Source: Bradyrhizobium diazoefficiens
GTDB lineage: Bacteria; Pseudomonadota; Alphaproteobacteria; Rhizobiales; Xanthobacteraceae
DNA: 64,000 nucleotides
Reading direction: 5' to 3'
Assembly (NCBI RefSeq): GCF_016599855.1
Contig: NZ_CP067041.1
Location: 2,046,001 to 2,110,000, forward strand
Shown: piece by piece, positions 35,517 through 44,553 of the stretch
Layout: the number at the start of each line of letters is the position of its first letter
Numbering within the stretch: the first letter of the stretch is position 1
Notes under the pieces: model-generated
The model's input: only the letters and a program-made list of their open reading frames with translations
Database searches by the model: none
What the model was told of the DNA's origin: nothing
Position numbers and translations under genes: made by a program

Positions 35517-35720
35517 CTACTGGTCGTCCTCGTCGTCTTCTTCCTCGTCGTCCTCGTCTTCGTCGACCTGCACGAGAGTGACGAGCGGCAGCGTCTCGCG
35601 GAAGAGATCGCCTTCCATGCCCATCCAGAGGCAGAGCACGTCGTCGCCCTTGACCTCCGCAACCGTCAGCGGCTGGCCGCCCGATTTCAGCATGACGATA
35701 TCGCCGGCTTTCAATTCCAT
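35517..35720 (-). CDS. YodC/DUF2158 family small protein
   Basis: A 67-residue protein beginning MELKAGDIVMLKSGGQPLTV, the DUF2158 signature of YodC-like proteins, with an acidic C-terminal tail of Asp and Glu. An AAAGGAC ribosome site precedes the ATG. It is a short beta-rich cytosolic domain of unknown function. It stands alone between kdpE (convergent, 143 bases) and the HAD hydrolase. Confidence 0.85.
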   Translation of the reverse strand: MELKAGDIVMLKSGGQPLTVAEVKGDDVLCLWMGMEGDLFRETLPLVTLVQVDEDEDDEEEDDEDDQ

Positions 35721-35975
35721 GGATTGTCCTTTCGAGTTGATCGATCCGGGTGCAAGACTAGCAATTTGTCATGACACGCCGAACACGGGCGGGGAGCGAT
35801 GCGCATAGCGCTCGCGGGCAGAGGGGCCGCTCACATGGGAGGCGCTTCCATCGCCAGCATCCCGACGATGGCATCATGCGCCTGTTTTGCCCGACGGGTC
35901 AATAGTTTTTCGTAAAATCCGCAAACCCTTGAATTTGCAGCGGCGCCCTACTGTGCATGGGGTTGTTTTCGAGAT

Positions 35976-36716
35976 TTAGACCGGCACGAGCTCGGTCAGC
36001 GAGCGGATGATGCGGTCGGGCTTGACCGTCGAGCCTTCCGGCAGGCCGTCGCCATGCACGTCGATCCAGATCGCGTAGATGCCGAGGCGCTGCGGTGTCA
36101 CGACTTCCCATTCCAGATTGTCGCCGACCATCCACGTGTCTTTCGCGGAGACGCCGAGCGCCTCCATCGCATGCAGATAGGCGCGCTCCTCGGGCTTGCC
36201 GAAGCCGTGCTCGCCCTCGATCTGGATGTGGTCGAAGCGATGGGCGAGCTCGAAGCGCTCAACCTTGGCGCGCTGCATGTCGGCAGCGCCGTTGGTGACG
36301 AGCGCGAGCTTGACGCCGTGGGCCCTGAACGCATCAATCGCATCATGGGCTCCGGGGAAGACGAAGATCGCTTCCTCACGATAGGTCGTGAAGCGGTCGG
36401 CGAGACGATCGGCAAGATCATCGGAGAGCGCGCGATGGCCTTGGGCGGCGAGCGTGGCGAAGCCGCCGCGCACCGTGAGCCGCCGCGCCTCGCCAAGCTT
36501 CATCCGCCAGATCGGCTCGGCCTTCGACCAGAACTGCCGCGCATAGGCCAGCACGGCCGTTGCGACCTGTGGCGGCGGCAGCGGCGCGAGCTCCTCGGCA
36601 AATTCTTCTGCGATCGTGTTCCAGGCGATCTCGGGCCGGCCATAGGCCGACAGGATGGTGTCGTCCATGTCGATCAGCATGGCGCGCGGGAGAGGTCTCA
36701 TTGCGGTCACGGCCAT
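35976..36716 (-). CDS. HAD family hydrolase
   Basis: A 246-residue HAD phosphatase-type protein. Motif I is [15 protein letters not shown] (DxD), motif [19 protein letters not shown] (TN), motif [16 protein letters not shown] (K), and motif [16 protein letters not shown] (GDN). The C1 cap region follows motif I. The substrate is unknown. ATG 36716 overlaps the hemF stop by ten bases; ATG 36701 would avoid this. It is the last gene in the leftward string trmL-queE-queD-hemF-HAD. Confidence 0.88.
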   Translation of the reverse strand: MAVTAMRPLPRAMLIDMDDTILSAYGRPEIAWNTIAEEFAEELAPLPPPQVATAVLAYARQFWSKAEPIWRMKLGEARRLTVRGGFATLAAQGHRALSDDLADRLADRFTTYREEAIFVFPGAHDAIDAFRAHGVKLALVTNGAADMQRAKVERFELAHRFDHIQIEGEHGFGKPEERAYLHAMEALGVSAKDTWMVGDNLEWEVVTPQRLGIYAIWIDVHGDGLPEGSTVKPDRIIRSLTELVPV

Positions 36717-37606
36717 TTCACCTCCGGCGGCAGCGACGACAGGATCGAATCCACATTGCCGCCGGTCTTCAGTCCGAAGATGGTGCCGCGGTCGTAGAGC
36801 AAATTGAACTCGACATAGCGGCCGCGCCGGACCAATTGCTCCTCGCGATCCTCAGCGGTCCAGCTTGTCGCGAAATTGCGCCTGACGATGTCAGGGTAGA
36901 TCTTCAGCAAGGCACGGCCGACGTCCTGGGTGAAGGCGAAGTCGGCGTCCCAGTCGCCGCTGTCGTGCCAGTCGTAGAAGATGCCGCCGATGCCGCGCGC
37001 CTCTCTCCGGTGCGGCAGGTAGAAATACTCGTCGCACCATGTCTTGTACTTGTCGTAATCGGCGACGCCGTTCGGCCCGCTGCAGGCCTCCTTCATCGCG
37101 GCGTGGAAGGCGAGGGTGTCCGCGTCCTCCTGCGTGCGGCGACGGTCGAGCACCGGCGTCAGATCGGCGCCACCGCCGAACCAGGCCTTTGTGGTGACGA
37201 CGAAGCGCGTGTTCATGTGCACGGCCGGCACATGTGGATTGCGCGGGTGCGCGATCAACGAGATGCCGGAGGCCCAGAACTGCGGGTCTTCCGCCGCGCC
37301 CGGAATCTGCGCGCGAAACTCGGGCGCGAATTCGCCGTGCACCGTCGAGCAGTGCACGCCGACCTTCTCGAACAGCCGGCCGGACATCATCGACATCACG
37401 CCGCCGCCGCCGGCCGCGCCGGTATGATCGGTGCGCTGCCAGGGCGTGCGCTGGAAGCGGCCGGTCTCGCCGGGATAGAGGCTTTGCGGCGCCTGGTCCT
37501 CCAGCCGCTCGAAGTTTTCGCAGATGTCGTCGCGCAGATGCTCGAACCAACTGCGGGCGCGGGCCTTGCGGTCTTCGATCAGGTGGGGGTCCAGCGTGGA
37601 TGTCAT
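36707..37606 (-). CDS. hemF: Coproporphyrinogen III oxidase, oxygen-dependent
   Basis: A 299-residue HemF, the O2-dependent enzyme that decarboxylates coproporphyrinogen III to protoporphyrinogen IX in the haem pathway. Characteristic pieces are [53 protein letters not shown] and the C-terminal [11 protein letters not shown]. It is four bases after queD and overlaps the HAD gene, so it belongs to the same leftward transcript. Its presence fits an aerobic or microaerobic organism. Confidence 0.95.
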   Translation of the reverse strand: MTSTLDPHLIEDRKARARSWFEHLRDDICENFERLEDQAPQSLYPGETGRFQRTPWQRTDHTGAAGGGGVMSMMSGRLFEKVGVHCSTVHGEFAPEFRAQIPGAAEDPQFWASGISLIAHPRNPHVPAVHMNTRFVVTTKAWFGGGADLTPVLDRRRTQEDADTLAFHAAMKEACSGPNGVADYDKYKTWCDEYFYLPHRREARGIGGIFYDWHDSGDWDADFAFTQDVGRALLKIYPDIVRRNFATSWTAEDREEQLVRRGRYVEFNLLYDRGTIFGLKTGGNVDSILSSLPPEVKWP

Positions 37607-37610
37607 GCCG

Positions 37611-37976
37611 TTAGCCTTGCGGACCGTAATAGGTGCAGCTCTCGTTGCAACTGTCGCGGTGGATGCTGACGCGGGTGAGCTTGCCGATATGCGCGAGCCG
37701 TTCCCAGACGAAGCGCGACAGGTTTTCCAGCGTCGGTGTGCCCAGCGCCTCGATCTTGTTGAGGAACTTGTGGTCGAGCGTGAGCCGCACGTCCTCGATG
37801 GCGCGCTCGAGCAGGCCGAGATCGATCACCATGCCGGTGTTGGGGTCCGGCGTGCCGCGGACCGTCACCTCGGCGCGGAAGGAGTGGCCGTGGATCTCTT
37901 CGCTCGCCGCACCAAAGGTCGTTCCCGACAGCGAATGCGCCGCCTCGAAGCGGAACGATTTCGTCAATTCCCACAT
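37611..37976 (-). CDS. queD: 6-carboxytetrahydropterin synthase
   Basis: A 121-residue QueD of the 6-pyruvoyl-tetrahydropterin synthase family, second step of queuosine precursor synthesis. The N-terminus has [11 protein letters not shown] (His ligand), then [16 protein letters not shown] (two further His ligands of the zinc site), and near the end [17 protein letters not shown]. It follows queE by 17 bases and precedes hemF by four, in one leftward transcript. Confidence 0.92.
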   Translation of the reverse strand: MWELTKSFRFEAAHSLSGTTFGAASEEIHGHSFRAEVTVRGTPDPNTGMVIDLGLLERAIEDVRLTLDHKFLNKIEALGTPTLENLSRFVWERLAHIGKLTRVSIHRDSCNESCTYYGPQG

Positions 37977-37993
37977 CTGTCCGTCAACCCGTC

Positions 37994-38626
37994 CTATCTG
38001 ATGCCGAGCGATTTATGCGTCTGCACGCTCAGCCGCCATTGCGGATGGCGCAGGCAATAGTCGATCGCGCGCGCAGTGTTTTCGGCCACTGCGGGCCCGT
38101 CCATCGGCTGAAGCGAGAAGCGCTGGAAGGCGAGGCTCTCGAAAGCTTCGGGCGCTGCGAGCGCCTGCGGATAGACCAGCTTCAGCTCGTGCCCCTGGCG
38201 CAGCACCAGTTCGCTGCCGCCCTTGGGGCTGACGCAGATCCAGTCGAGCCCATCCGGCGCGGCGATGGTGCCGTTGGTCTCGACCCCAATCTCGAAGCCT
38301 CTCGCGTGGAGCGCTTCGATCAAGGCGTCATCGACCTGGAGCAGCGGCTCGCCGCCGGTAAGCACCACGTAGCGGTTGGAGGCCGATCCGGTCCATTGCG
38401 CGGCGATGGCGTCGGCGAGTTGCGCGGCTGAGGCATAGCGGCCGCCGAGCGTGCCGTCGGTGCCGACGAAATCCGTGTCGCAGAACTTGCAGGTTGCGTC
38501 TGCCCGATCGGCCTCGCGGCCGCTCCAGAGATTGCAGCCGGCAAATCGGCAGAACACCGATGCGCGCCCGGCATGGGCGCCTTCGCCTTGCAGGGTCAGG
38601 AAGATTTCCTTGACCGCGTAACTCAA
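37994..38626 (-). CDS. queE: 7-carboxy-7-deazaguanine synthase
   Basis: A 210-residue radical SAM enzyme that converts 6-carboxytetrahydropterin to 7-carboxy-7-deazaguanine. It has FLTLQGEGAHAGRASVFCRF then CNLWSGREADRADATCKFCD, giving a C-x(n)-C-x2-C cluster motif with the inserted segment seen in proteobacterial QueE. VVLTGGEPLLQ follows. It is cotranscribed with trmL upstream and queD downstream, placing queuosine synthesis beside another tRNA modification gene. Confidence 0.93.
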   Translation of the reverse strand: MSYAVKEIFLTLQGEGAHAGRASVFCRFAGCNLWSGREADRADATCKFCDTDFVGTDGTLGGRYASAAQLADAIAAQWTGSASNRYVVLTGGEPLLQVDDALIEALHARGFEIGVETNGTIAAPDGLDWICVSPKGGSELVLRQGHELKLVYPQALAAPEAFESLAFQRFSLQPMDGPAVAENTARAIDYCLRHPQWRLSVQTHKSLGIR

Positions 38627-38644
38627 TTTTCTCTCCTCAACCTG

Positions 38645-39103
38645 TCAATCGTGCGGGTTCCGGATCTGCCGCAGCGCTTCGCCTGCGGCCATCGCCGCGC
38701 TCATGGCGACATTGAGCGACCGCAGCCCTGGCGTGATCGGGATCACCAGCCGCGCATCCGCGGCCTCGACCACCGCGTCGGTGACGCCGGCGCTCTCGCG
38801 CCCGAATAGCAGGATGTCCGACGTCTGGTAACGAAAATCGCGGTAGTCGGTGGCACCTCTGGTGGTGAACAGTAGCAGACGGCAGCCTTGGCCTGTGCGC
38901 CACTCCTCGAATTTTGACCAGGAATCGTGCCTGACGATGCTGACATGGTCGAGGTAATCCATTCCCGCCCTACGGAAATGCCGGTCGGAGACCGGGAAGC
39001 CGGCGGGTTCGATGATGTGGGCGGCGATGCCGAGGCAAGCGCACAAGCGAAGAATCGTGCCGGTGTTCTGCGGGATGTCGGGTTGGAAAAGCGCGATCTG
39101 CAT
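38645..39103 (-). CDS. trmL: tRNA (cytidine/uridine-34-2'-O)-methyltransferase
   Basis: A 152-residue SPOUT-fold methyltransferase. It begins ALFQPDIPQNTGTILRLCAC and has LLFGRESAGV and the C-terminal knot motif IPITPGLRSLNVAMSAAMAA that binds S-adenosylmethionine. It methylates the 2'-OH of the wobble base in tRNA-Leu isoacceptors. It is the first gene of the leftward set with queE, queD, hemF and HAD, and diverges from fbcF. Confidence 0.93.
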   Translation of the reverse strand: MQIALFQPDIPQNTGTILRLCACLGIAAHIIEPAGFPVSDRHFRRAGMDYLDHVSIVRHDSWSKFEEWRTGQGCRLLLFTTRGATDYRDFRYQTSDILLFGRESAGVTDAVVEAADARLVIPITPGLRSLNVAMSAAMAAGEALRQIRNPHD

Positions 39104-39383
39104 GAGCGGTTGACGGATCAGTTGAGGGCCGGAAATGCCTCAATAAAACATCGCCAGCCGCGGAATTCGTGCATTGCACGCTCCCGCGCCGTTAGCGGGC
39201 TTGCGCTCGTCCTGCAAGGGTGCCAATAGAACGATTCTGGACTGCTGTTTTCGCCTTGTTTTGGCGGGGACACGCCAAGTTCTGCCGCCGCGGGGGGCCG
39301 CGGGCGCCGGCAGCACTGTTCCGGGGACCTTGGGGGCTCCTGGAGCGGTTCCACCGGCAGCACAAGAAGAAAGGGTTGGAATC

Positions 39384-39914
39384 GTGACGACAGCGTCTTC
39401 GGCGGACCATCCGACACGCCGTGATTTCTTATTCGTTGCAACGGGGGCAGCTGCAGCAGTAGGGGGCGCAGCCGCGCTCTGGCCCTTTGTCTCCCAGATG
39501 AATCCGGACGCCTCGACCATCGCCGCCGGTGCGCCGATCGAGGTCGATCTGAGCCCGGTTGCCGAGGGGCAGGACATCAAGGTGTTCTGGCGCGGCAAGC
39601 CGATCTACATCAGCCACCGCACCAAGAAGCAGATCGACGAGGCGCGCGCCGTTCCCGTGGCGAGCCTGCCCGACCCGCAGTCTGACGAAGCCCGGGTCAA
39701 GTCTGGCCATGACCAGTGGCTTGTCGTGATCGGCATCTGCACCCACCTCGGCTGCATCCCGATCGCCCATGAAGGCAATTACGACGGGTTCTTCTGCCCC
39801 TGCCATGGTTCGCAATACGATTCGTCCGGCCGCATCCGCCAGGGACCCGCGCCCGCGAACCTGGCGGTTCCGCCGTATCAGTTCGTTTCCGACACCAAAA
39901 TCCAGATCGGCTGA
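39384..39914 (+). CDS. fbcF: Rieske iron-sulfur subunit of cytochrome bc1
   Basis: A 176-residue Rieske protein. A Tat-type signal anchor ([22 protein letters not shown]) precedes the globular domain, with the [2Fe-2S] ligands CTHLGC and CPCHGSQYD and the closing [10 protein letters not shown]. It takes electrons from ubiquinol and passes them to cytochrome c1. The start is GTG 39384, about seven bases after AAAGGGTTGGA; the open frame to 39174 is Arg/Pro-rich and not part of the family. fbcH follows after 62 bases. Confidence 0.95.
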   Translation: MTTASSADHPTRRDFLFVATGAAAAVGGAAALWPFVSQMNPDASTIAAGAPIEVDLSPVAEGQDIKVFWRGKPIYISHRTKKQIDEARAVPVASLPDPQSDEARVKSGHDQWLVVIGICTHLGCIPIAHEGNYDGFFCPCHGSQYDSSGRIRQGPAPANLAVPPYQFVSDTKIQIG

Positions 39915-39976
39915 GCTGCGGACCTGCGTCCGAAGCTTCGCGCCGTCTCGTCGTCTTATTTCCTCAGGATCGCATC

Positions 39977-42049
39977 ATGAGCGGACCATCCGACTACCAG
40001 CCGAGCAATCCGGCCCTGCAATGGATCGAGCGGCGTCTGCCGATCATGGGTCTCATCCACTCTTCCTTCGTCGTCTATCCCACCCCGCGCAATTTGAACT
40101 ACTGGTGGACCTTCGGCGCCATCCTCTCCTTCATGCTGGGAATCCAGATCCTGACCGGCGTGATCCTGGCGATGCACTACACGCCACATGCTGATCTCGC
40201 CTTCAAGTCGGTCGAGCTGATCGTCCGTGACGTGAACTATGGCTGGCTGCTGCGCAACATGCATGCGGTCGGCGCATCGATGTTCTTTGTCGCAGTCTAT
40301 GTCCACATGCTGCGCGGTCTCTATTACGGCTCCTACAAGGAGCCGCGCGAGGTGCTCTGGATCCTCGGCGTCATCATCTACCTCCTGATGATGGCGACGG
40401 GCTTCATGGGCTACGTGCTCCCCTGGGGCCAGATGAGCTTCTGGGGCGCCACCGTCATCACCAATCTGTTTTCCGCCATTCCCTATGTCGGCGAGAGTAT
40501 CGTGACGCTGCTGTGGGGCGGCTATTCGGTCGGCAATCCGACGCTGAATCGCTTCTTCTCGCTGCACTATCTGCTGCCGTTCCTGATCGCGGGCGTCGTC
40601 GTGCTCCACGTCTGGGCGCTGCACGTCGCCGGCCAGAACAATCCTGACGGCGTCGAGCCGAAGACGGAAAAGGACACGGTGCCGTTCACGCCGCATGCGA
40701 CCATCAAGGACATGTTCGGCGTCACCTGCTTCATGCTGCTTTACGCCTGGTTCATCTTCTACATGCCGAACTATCTCGGCGACGCCGACAACTACATCCC
40801 GGCGAACCCGGGCGTGACACCGCCGCACATCGTGCCGGAATGGTATTACCTGCCGTTCTACGCGATCCTGCGCTCGATCCCGAACAAGCTCGCGGGCGTG
40901 ATCGCGATGTTCTCGGCGATCATCATCCTGTGCTTCCTGCCTTGGCTCGACAGTGCGAAGACGAAGTCGTCGAAGTACCGTCCGCTTGCCAAGCAGTTCT
41001 TCTGGATTTTCGTCGTGGTCTGCATCCTGCTCGGCTACCTCGGCGCGCAGCCGCCGGAGGGCATCTACGTGTATGCCGGCCGGGTCCTGACGGGCTGCTA
41101 CTTCGCCTACTTCCTGATCGTGCTGCCGCTGCTTGCGCGCATCGAGAAGCCGCGGCCGCTGCCGAATTCGATCTCGGACGCCGTGCTTGCCAAGACCGGT
41201 AGCCGGTCGACGCCGATGGTCTCGACCGCGATCGTGCTCGCGTTGGCAGGCACGCTGTTCGCCGCGTCGGCCGACAAGGCTCGCGCCGAGGAAGGCGGCA
41301 CCAAGCCGCCGGGCAACAGCTGGTCGTTCGCGGGCCCTTTAGGCACGTATGACCGCGGCGCGCTTCAGCGTGGCCTGAAGGTCTACAAGGAAGTCTGCTC
41401 CAACTGCCACGCTCTGTCCTATATCGCTTTCCGCAATCTCGGAGATCCCGGCGGCCCCGGCTATTCGACTGCTCAGGTGGCGGCCTTCGCCTCCGACTAC
41501 AAGATCAAGGACGGCCCGAACGATCAGGGCGAGATGTTCGAGCGCCCGGGCCGGCCGGCCGACTACTTCCCCTCGCCATTCCCGAACGAGCAGGCGGCGC
41601 GTGCGGCGAACGGCGGCGCGGCGCCGCCCGATTTGTCGCTGATCACCAAAGCCCGTTCCTACGGCCGCGGCTTCCCGATGTTCATCGTCGACTTCTTCAG
41701 CCAGTACCAGGAGCAAGGCCCGGATTATGTCGCCGCCGTGCTCCAGGGTTTTGAGGACAGGGTGCCGGAAGGCGTGACCATTCCGGAGGGCTCCTACTAC
41801 AACAAGTACTTCCCGGGCCATGCCATCAAGATGCCGAAACCGCTCAGCGATGGCCAGGTGACCTATGACGACGGCTCGCCGGCCACGGTCGCGCAGTACG
41901 CTCACGACGTCACCACGTTCCTGATGTGGGCCGCCGAGCCGCACATGGAAGCGCGCAAGCGCCTCGGCCTCCAGGTGTTCGTGTTCTTGATCATCTTCGC
42001 GGGCTTGATGTACTTCACCAAGAAGAAGGTCTGGGCCGACTCGCACTGA
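39977..42049 (+). CDS. fbcH: Fused cytochrome b / cytochrome c1 precursor
   Basis: A 690-residue polyprotein for the cytochrome bc1 complex. The first about 410 residues are cytochrome b ([17 protein letters not shown], the heme His pairs in YTPHADLAF and [28 protein letters not shown] at the Qo site). An internal signal-like segment ([21 protein letters not shown]) then exports cytochrome c1, with heme motif [10 protein letters not shown] and a C-terminal anchor ([18 protein letters not shown]). The protein is cut after export in Bradyrhizobium, where this fused arrangement is established. A rho-independent terminator follows. Confidence 0.97.
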   Translation: MSGPSDYQPSNPALQWIERRLPIMGLIHSSFVVYPTPRNLNYWWTFGAILSFMLGIQILTGVILAMHYTPHADLAFKSVELIVRDVNYGWLLRNMHAVGASMFFVAVYVHMLRGLYYGSYKEPREVLWILGVIIYLLMMATGFMGYVLPWGQMSFWGATVITNLFSAIPYVGESIVTLLWGGYSVGNPTLNRFFSLHYLLPFLIAGVVVLHVWALHVAGQNNPDGVEPKTEKDTVPFTPHATIKDMFGVTCFMLLYAWFIFYMPNYLGDADNYIPANPGVTPPHIVPEWYYLPFYAILRSIPNKLAGVIAMFSAIIILCFLPWLDSAKTKSSKYRPLAKQFFWIFVVVCILLGYLGAQPPEGIYVYAGRVLTGCYFAYFLIVLPLLARIEKPRPLPNSISDAVLAKTGSRSTPMVSTAIVLALAGTLFAASADKARAEEGGTKPPGNSWSFAGPLGTYDRGALQRGLKVYKEVCSNCHALSYIAFRNLGDPGGPGYSTAQVAAFASDYKIKDGPNDQGEMFERPGRPADYFPSPFPNEQAARAANGGAAPPDLSLITKARSYGRGFPMFIVDFFSQYQEQGPDYVAAVLQGFEDRVPEGVTIPEGSYYNKYFPGHAIKMPKPLSDGQVTYDDGSPATVAQYAHDVTTFLMWAAEPHMEARKRLGLQVFVFLIIFAGLMYFTKKKVWADSH

Positions 42050-42077
42050 GGGGCGGCAGACGAGACGAGATGAAAGA

Positions 42078-42100
42078 GTCCCCGAGACGGGGGCTTTTTT
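42078..42100 (+). terminator. Rho-independent terminator of fbcFH
   Basis: A seven-pair stem (left arm 42078-42084, right arm 42088-42094, one G-U pair), loop AGA and a run of six T (42095-42100), 28 bases after the fbcH stop. Confidence 0.9.
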
Positions 42101-42106
42101 GTTGCC

Positions 42107-42211
42107 GTCGTTCCGGGGCGATGCGTCAGCATCGAGCCCGGAATCCATTCTTCCACCAACTTCGCGGCAAAATGGATTTCGGCCTCGCGCTATCGCGCGC
42201 CCCGGAATGAC
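42107..42211. repeat. Dispersed palindromic element
   Basis: The ends GTCGTTCCGGGGCG (42107-42120) and CGCCCCGGAATGAC (42198-42211) are inverted copies with one mismatch, enclosing about 77 bases. Similar ends occur at 46739-46839 and 52481-52521. This is a REP-like intergenic element typical of Bradyrhizobium. Confidence 0.65.
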
Positions 42212-42289
42212 GAGAGTGTGGATTGCCACACGCGCCTGCAGCCGCCAAAATACCGCCGGCCACTCCCCAGAAACGCGTCGGAGGACACT

Positions 42290-42964
42290 ATGGGAACCGT
42301 GATCACTTTCAAGCGCCCGGACGGCAAAGACGCATCGGGCTATCTCGCCAACGCTGCACGCGGCAACGCGCCGGGCGTGGTCGTGATCCAGGAATGGTGG
42401 GGCCTGTCGGACCAAATCAAGGGCCTGTGCGACCGCTTTGCGCTCGCCGGCTTCGATGCGCTGGCGCCCGATCTCTACAAGGGCAAGGTGGTGCCGTATC
42501 ACGACACGGATGCCGCCGGCAAAGAGATGAACTCGCTCGATTTCATGGACGCCACCACGCAGACGGTGCGCGGCGCCACGCAATATCTGTCGCGCAACGG
42601 CGCCAAGGTCGGCCTGACCGGTTTCTGCCTCGGCGGCGCCGTCACCATCATCGGCGCGGTGCATGTGCCGGAGCTCGCCGCCGGGGTCGTGTTCTACGGC
42701 ATCCCGCCGGAGCAAGCGGCCAAGCCCGCCGACGTCAAGATCCCGCTCCAGGCCCACTTCGCCAACAAGGATGATTGGTGCACGCCGGAGCTGGTCAGCG
42801 GCTTCGAAAAAGCCATGAAGGCCGCCGGCAAGTCGCTGGAGCTCTTCCGCTATGATGCCGAACACGCCTTCGTCAACGAACAGCGCCAGGCCGTGCACGA
42901 CCGCGAAGCCGCCGAGCTCGCCTGGGGCAGGGCGACGGAGTTTTTCAGGAAGCATCTGGGGTAG
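42290..42964 (+). CDS. Dienelactone hydrolase family protein
   Basis: A 224-residue alpha/beta hydrolase. The motif GLTGFCLGGAVTIIGA carries the nucleophile Cys (GxCxGG) of the dienelactone hydrolase family, with the Asp in HFANKDDWCTPE and the His in FRYDAEHAFVNE completing the triad. It begins PGVVVIQEWWGLSDQIKG. Family members hydrolyse lactones in aromatic breakdown, but other substrates are common. The ATG at 42290 follows GGAGGA. It lies between the fbcFH terminator and a DMP19-type gene. Confidence 0.9.
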   Translation: MGTVITFKRPDGKDASGYLANAARGNAPGVVVIQEWWGLSDQIKGLCDRFALAGFDALAPDLYKGKVVPYHDTDAAGKEMNSLDFMDATTQTVRGATQYLSRNGAKVGLTGFCLGGAVTIIGAVHVPELAAGVVFYGIPPEQAAKPADVKIPLQAHFANKDDWCTPELVSGFEKAMKAAGKSLELFRYDAEHAFVNEQRQAVHDREAAELAWGRATEFFRKHLG

Positions 42965-43099
42965 CTGCATGGCGGCGCGCCCGGGGGCGGCGCGCCCCGA
43001 GTCGATCAATGCTCTGCTGCGTTGCTATTGAAAATCGCTCTATGCAATCATAGGCTGTGGTCGTCTGACTCTTCGCCAGGCTCCTGCGAAGGGTGCGCG

Positions 43100-44301
43100 A
43101 TGATTGTGGGTGGCCGCTTGACGACGGTTGTCGTGCCTCGCGATGCGCTGGAAGCGGCTCGGGAGCCCAAGAAAGCCGAATATCTAACTGGCGCTGTCGT
43201 CGACTACGTCAATGAAATTCAACGTACCGGCGCCTACACTCGAGATGAATTGCCCGCTGTGGCCATGCAGGCCTATCACGCCGACTACTATCTCGCTCAG
43301 GTCTACAACGGCGGTCACAGTCAGTTCATCGGCAACACGGGGGCCGCGCAGCTTCCGACAACAGCTGGGGATGCGCTCGCAGGGCTAAAGATCATGGGAG
43401 CAGGCGCGCAACACCAGATATTGCTGAAGATGATGGCCTGGGTGGAAGCAAATCCTGGCGAAGCGGCAGCGCAGAATGGCTTCACCCAGCGTGCCGCAAT
43501 GCTCAACGCGCTTGACACTCGCTTCTATGAGGTCGAGCGGCAGCAGCCAATGACGCCGCTTGGGCCCGGTGGATCGCGAGCTGGCCCGAATTGCAAGCCG
43601 TGACGGCGGACCAATACGCCTCCGAAATCGAGCGGCTTGCGCGACTTCACCCACATTGGTCGCAGCGCCAGGTATGGCGAAGCGTTCGCCGGATCCGCTT
43701 CCAAATGACCGACCGCGTGCAAATCACGGTCGCTGCGGCTTGCGGAGCGGTGGTGCCCGAGCCTGAGCTCAAGCTCATGGTTATTCAGGGAAGCAATCAG
43801 GATGTTGAGGTAGAGCAATGCATCGCCTTCGAGGTCAAGACTGACAAGGGCGCACGGGTGTGCGTTTACGAGAAAGCGGGTGGACAACTCTATGAATACG
43901 GACCGGGCAGCCGGAGCCCAAAGCCTGCGGAAATTCATGAAATTTTGAAGAGCCTTCCGCCATCGCTCGTGGGCGCGCGGTTATCTGTCGTGACGGCTGA
44001 CACGATTGCGAACTTCTCGAGAGCCGCAGAGCAAAACTTGGCGGCCGAAGCAATCGATTTGTTGCTGCGAAACTCAGGTCTCGATCCAGCCGCGATGATA
44101 ACGGCGCTAGCAGTGAGCGACGATCGAGCGACTTGGTACGCGGTGACTGGAAAGACCGGAGTCATGGTTGAAACGTTGGGCGACCGCGCCGATCTTCTCG
44201 GGCCTGATGGTAAAACCGAGCTCACGGTCACGCGAGCCGAAATCGAGCGTCATGCCGCTCAGGCGGCGGCTGGTCGCGACAGTTTGCCCGCCCAGGCATG
44301 A
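43100..44301 (+). pseudogene. DMP19/DUF4375 family gene split by a frameshift
   Basis: Two open frames look like one gene. The first (from ATG 43100) has DALEAAREPKKAEY, AQVYNGGHSQFIGNTG and DALAGLKIMGAGAQHQILL, which is the DMP19 (DUF4375) domain of DNA-mimic-type proteins, and stops at 43603. The second frame continues without a good start: its in-frame text before 43591 reads WARWIASWPELQAVTADQYA, which extends the same domain. It then runs to 44301 with a further 200 residues that I do not recognise. The frames differ by one base somewhere between 43531 and 43603. This may be a mutation, a sequencing error or programmed shifting. Confidence 0.6.
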
Positions 44302-44333
44302 TCCGCCACGGGATTTTACCTAGTTTTTAGCGA

Positions 44334-44358
44334 TCAAGAGTGCCGCAGCCGCTCTTGA
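44334..44358. promoter_or_regulatory. Inverted repeat overlapping the trp -35 region
   Basis: TCAAGAG (44334-44340) and CTCTTGA (44352-44358) are inverted copies. The right arm overlaps the -35 hexamer TTGACG (44355-44360) of the trp leader promoter, so it may be an operator or the end of an upstream hairpin. Confidence 0.4.
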
Positions 44359-44384
44359 CGCCGTCCCTGCGCCATGGTGAGTAT
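44355..44384 (+). promoter_or_regulatory. Promoter of trpL-trpE(G)
   Basis: A -35 hexamer TTGACG (44355-44360) is followed 18 bases later by GAGTAT (44379-44384), which lies seven bases before the leader ATG at 44391. Transcription could therefore begin at or next to the ATG, giving a leaderless trpL message as reported in rhizobia. This is a candidate from spacing and sequence. Confidence 0.5.
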
Positions 44385-44390
44385 CCCGCC

Positions 44391-44438
44391 ATGAGCACCG
44401 CAGCCCGCCCATCCCGTCGTTGGTGGCGCACCTCCTAA
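44391..44438 (+). CDS. trpL: trp operon leader peptide
   Basis: A 15-codon reading frame, MSTAARPSRRWWRTS, with two adjacent Trp codons. It sits 115 bases before trpE(G), between a candidate promoter and attenuator hairpins. Ribosome stalling at the Trp pair when charged tRNA-Trp is scarce would change the RNA fold and allow trpE(G) transcription. It is too short for standard gene finding. Rhizobial trpL also gives a trans-acting small RNA and a bioactive peptide in studied species, which may hold here. Confidence 0.85.
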   Translation: MSTAARPSRRWWRTS

Positions 44439-44502
44439 GAGGTGGCCGGTGCGATTTTCTTTTCTCAAATCGTCTGAGGTCGCCCACGCAGTGCGGCGGC
44501 CT
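44429..44502 (+). promoter_or_regulatory. trp attenuator hairpins
   Basis: Hairpin CACCTC/GAGGTG (44429-44444) has the trpL stop codon in its loop; an alternative outer stem CGCACC/GGTGCG leads into a T-rich stretch (44454-44463). A later stem AGGTCGCC (44477-44484) with GGCGGCCT (44495-44502) precedes trpE(G). These mutually influencing stems fit transcription attenuation coupled to the Trp codons. Confidence 0.6.
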
Positions 44503-44553
44503 GATCGTTTGTCCTGTGTGGCGTTCCCTCGGCAAGTTTCGTAAGAGGACCCC

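Noticed and set aside
39174..39383. 70-codon upstream extension of the Rieske frame
   Set aside because: Pro/Arg/Ala-rich, lies before the GTG start with its ribosome site, and is not part of Rieske proteins.
41339..43009. 556-codon leftward frame over fbcH and dienelactone hydrolase
   Set aside because: It crosses two supported genes and a terminator and has no motifs.
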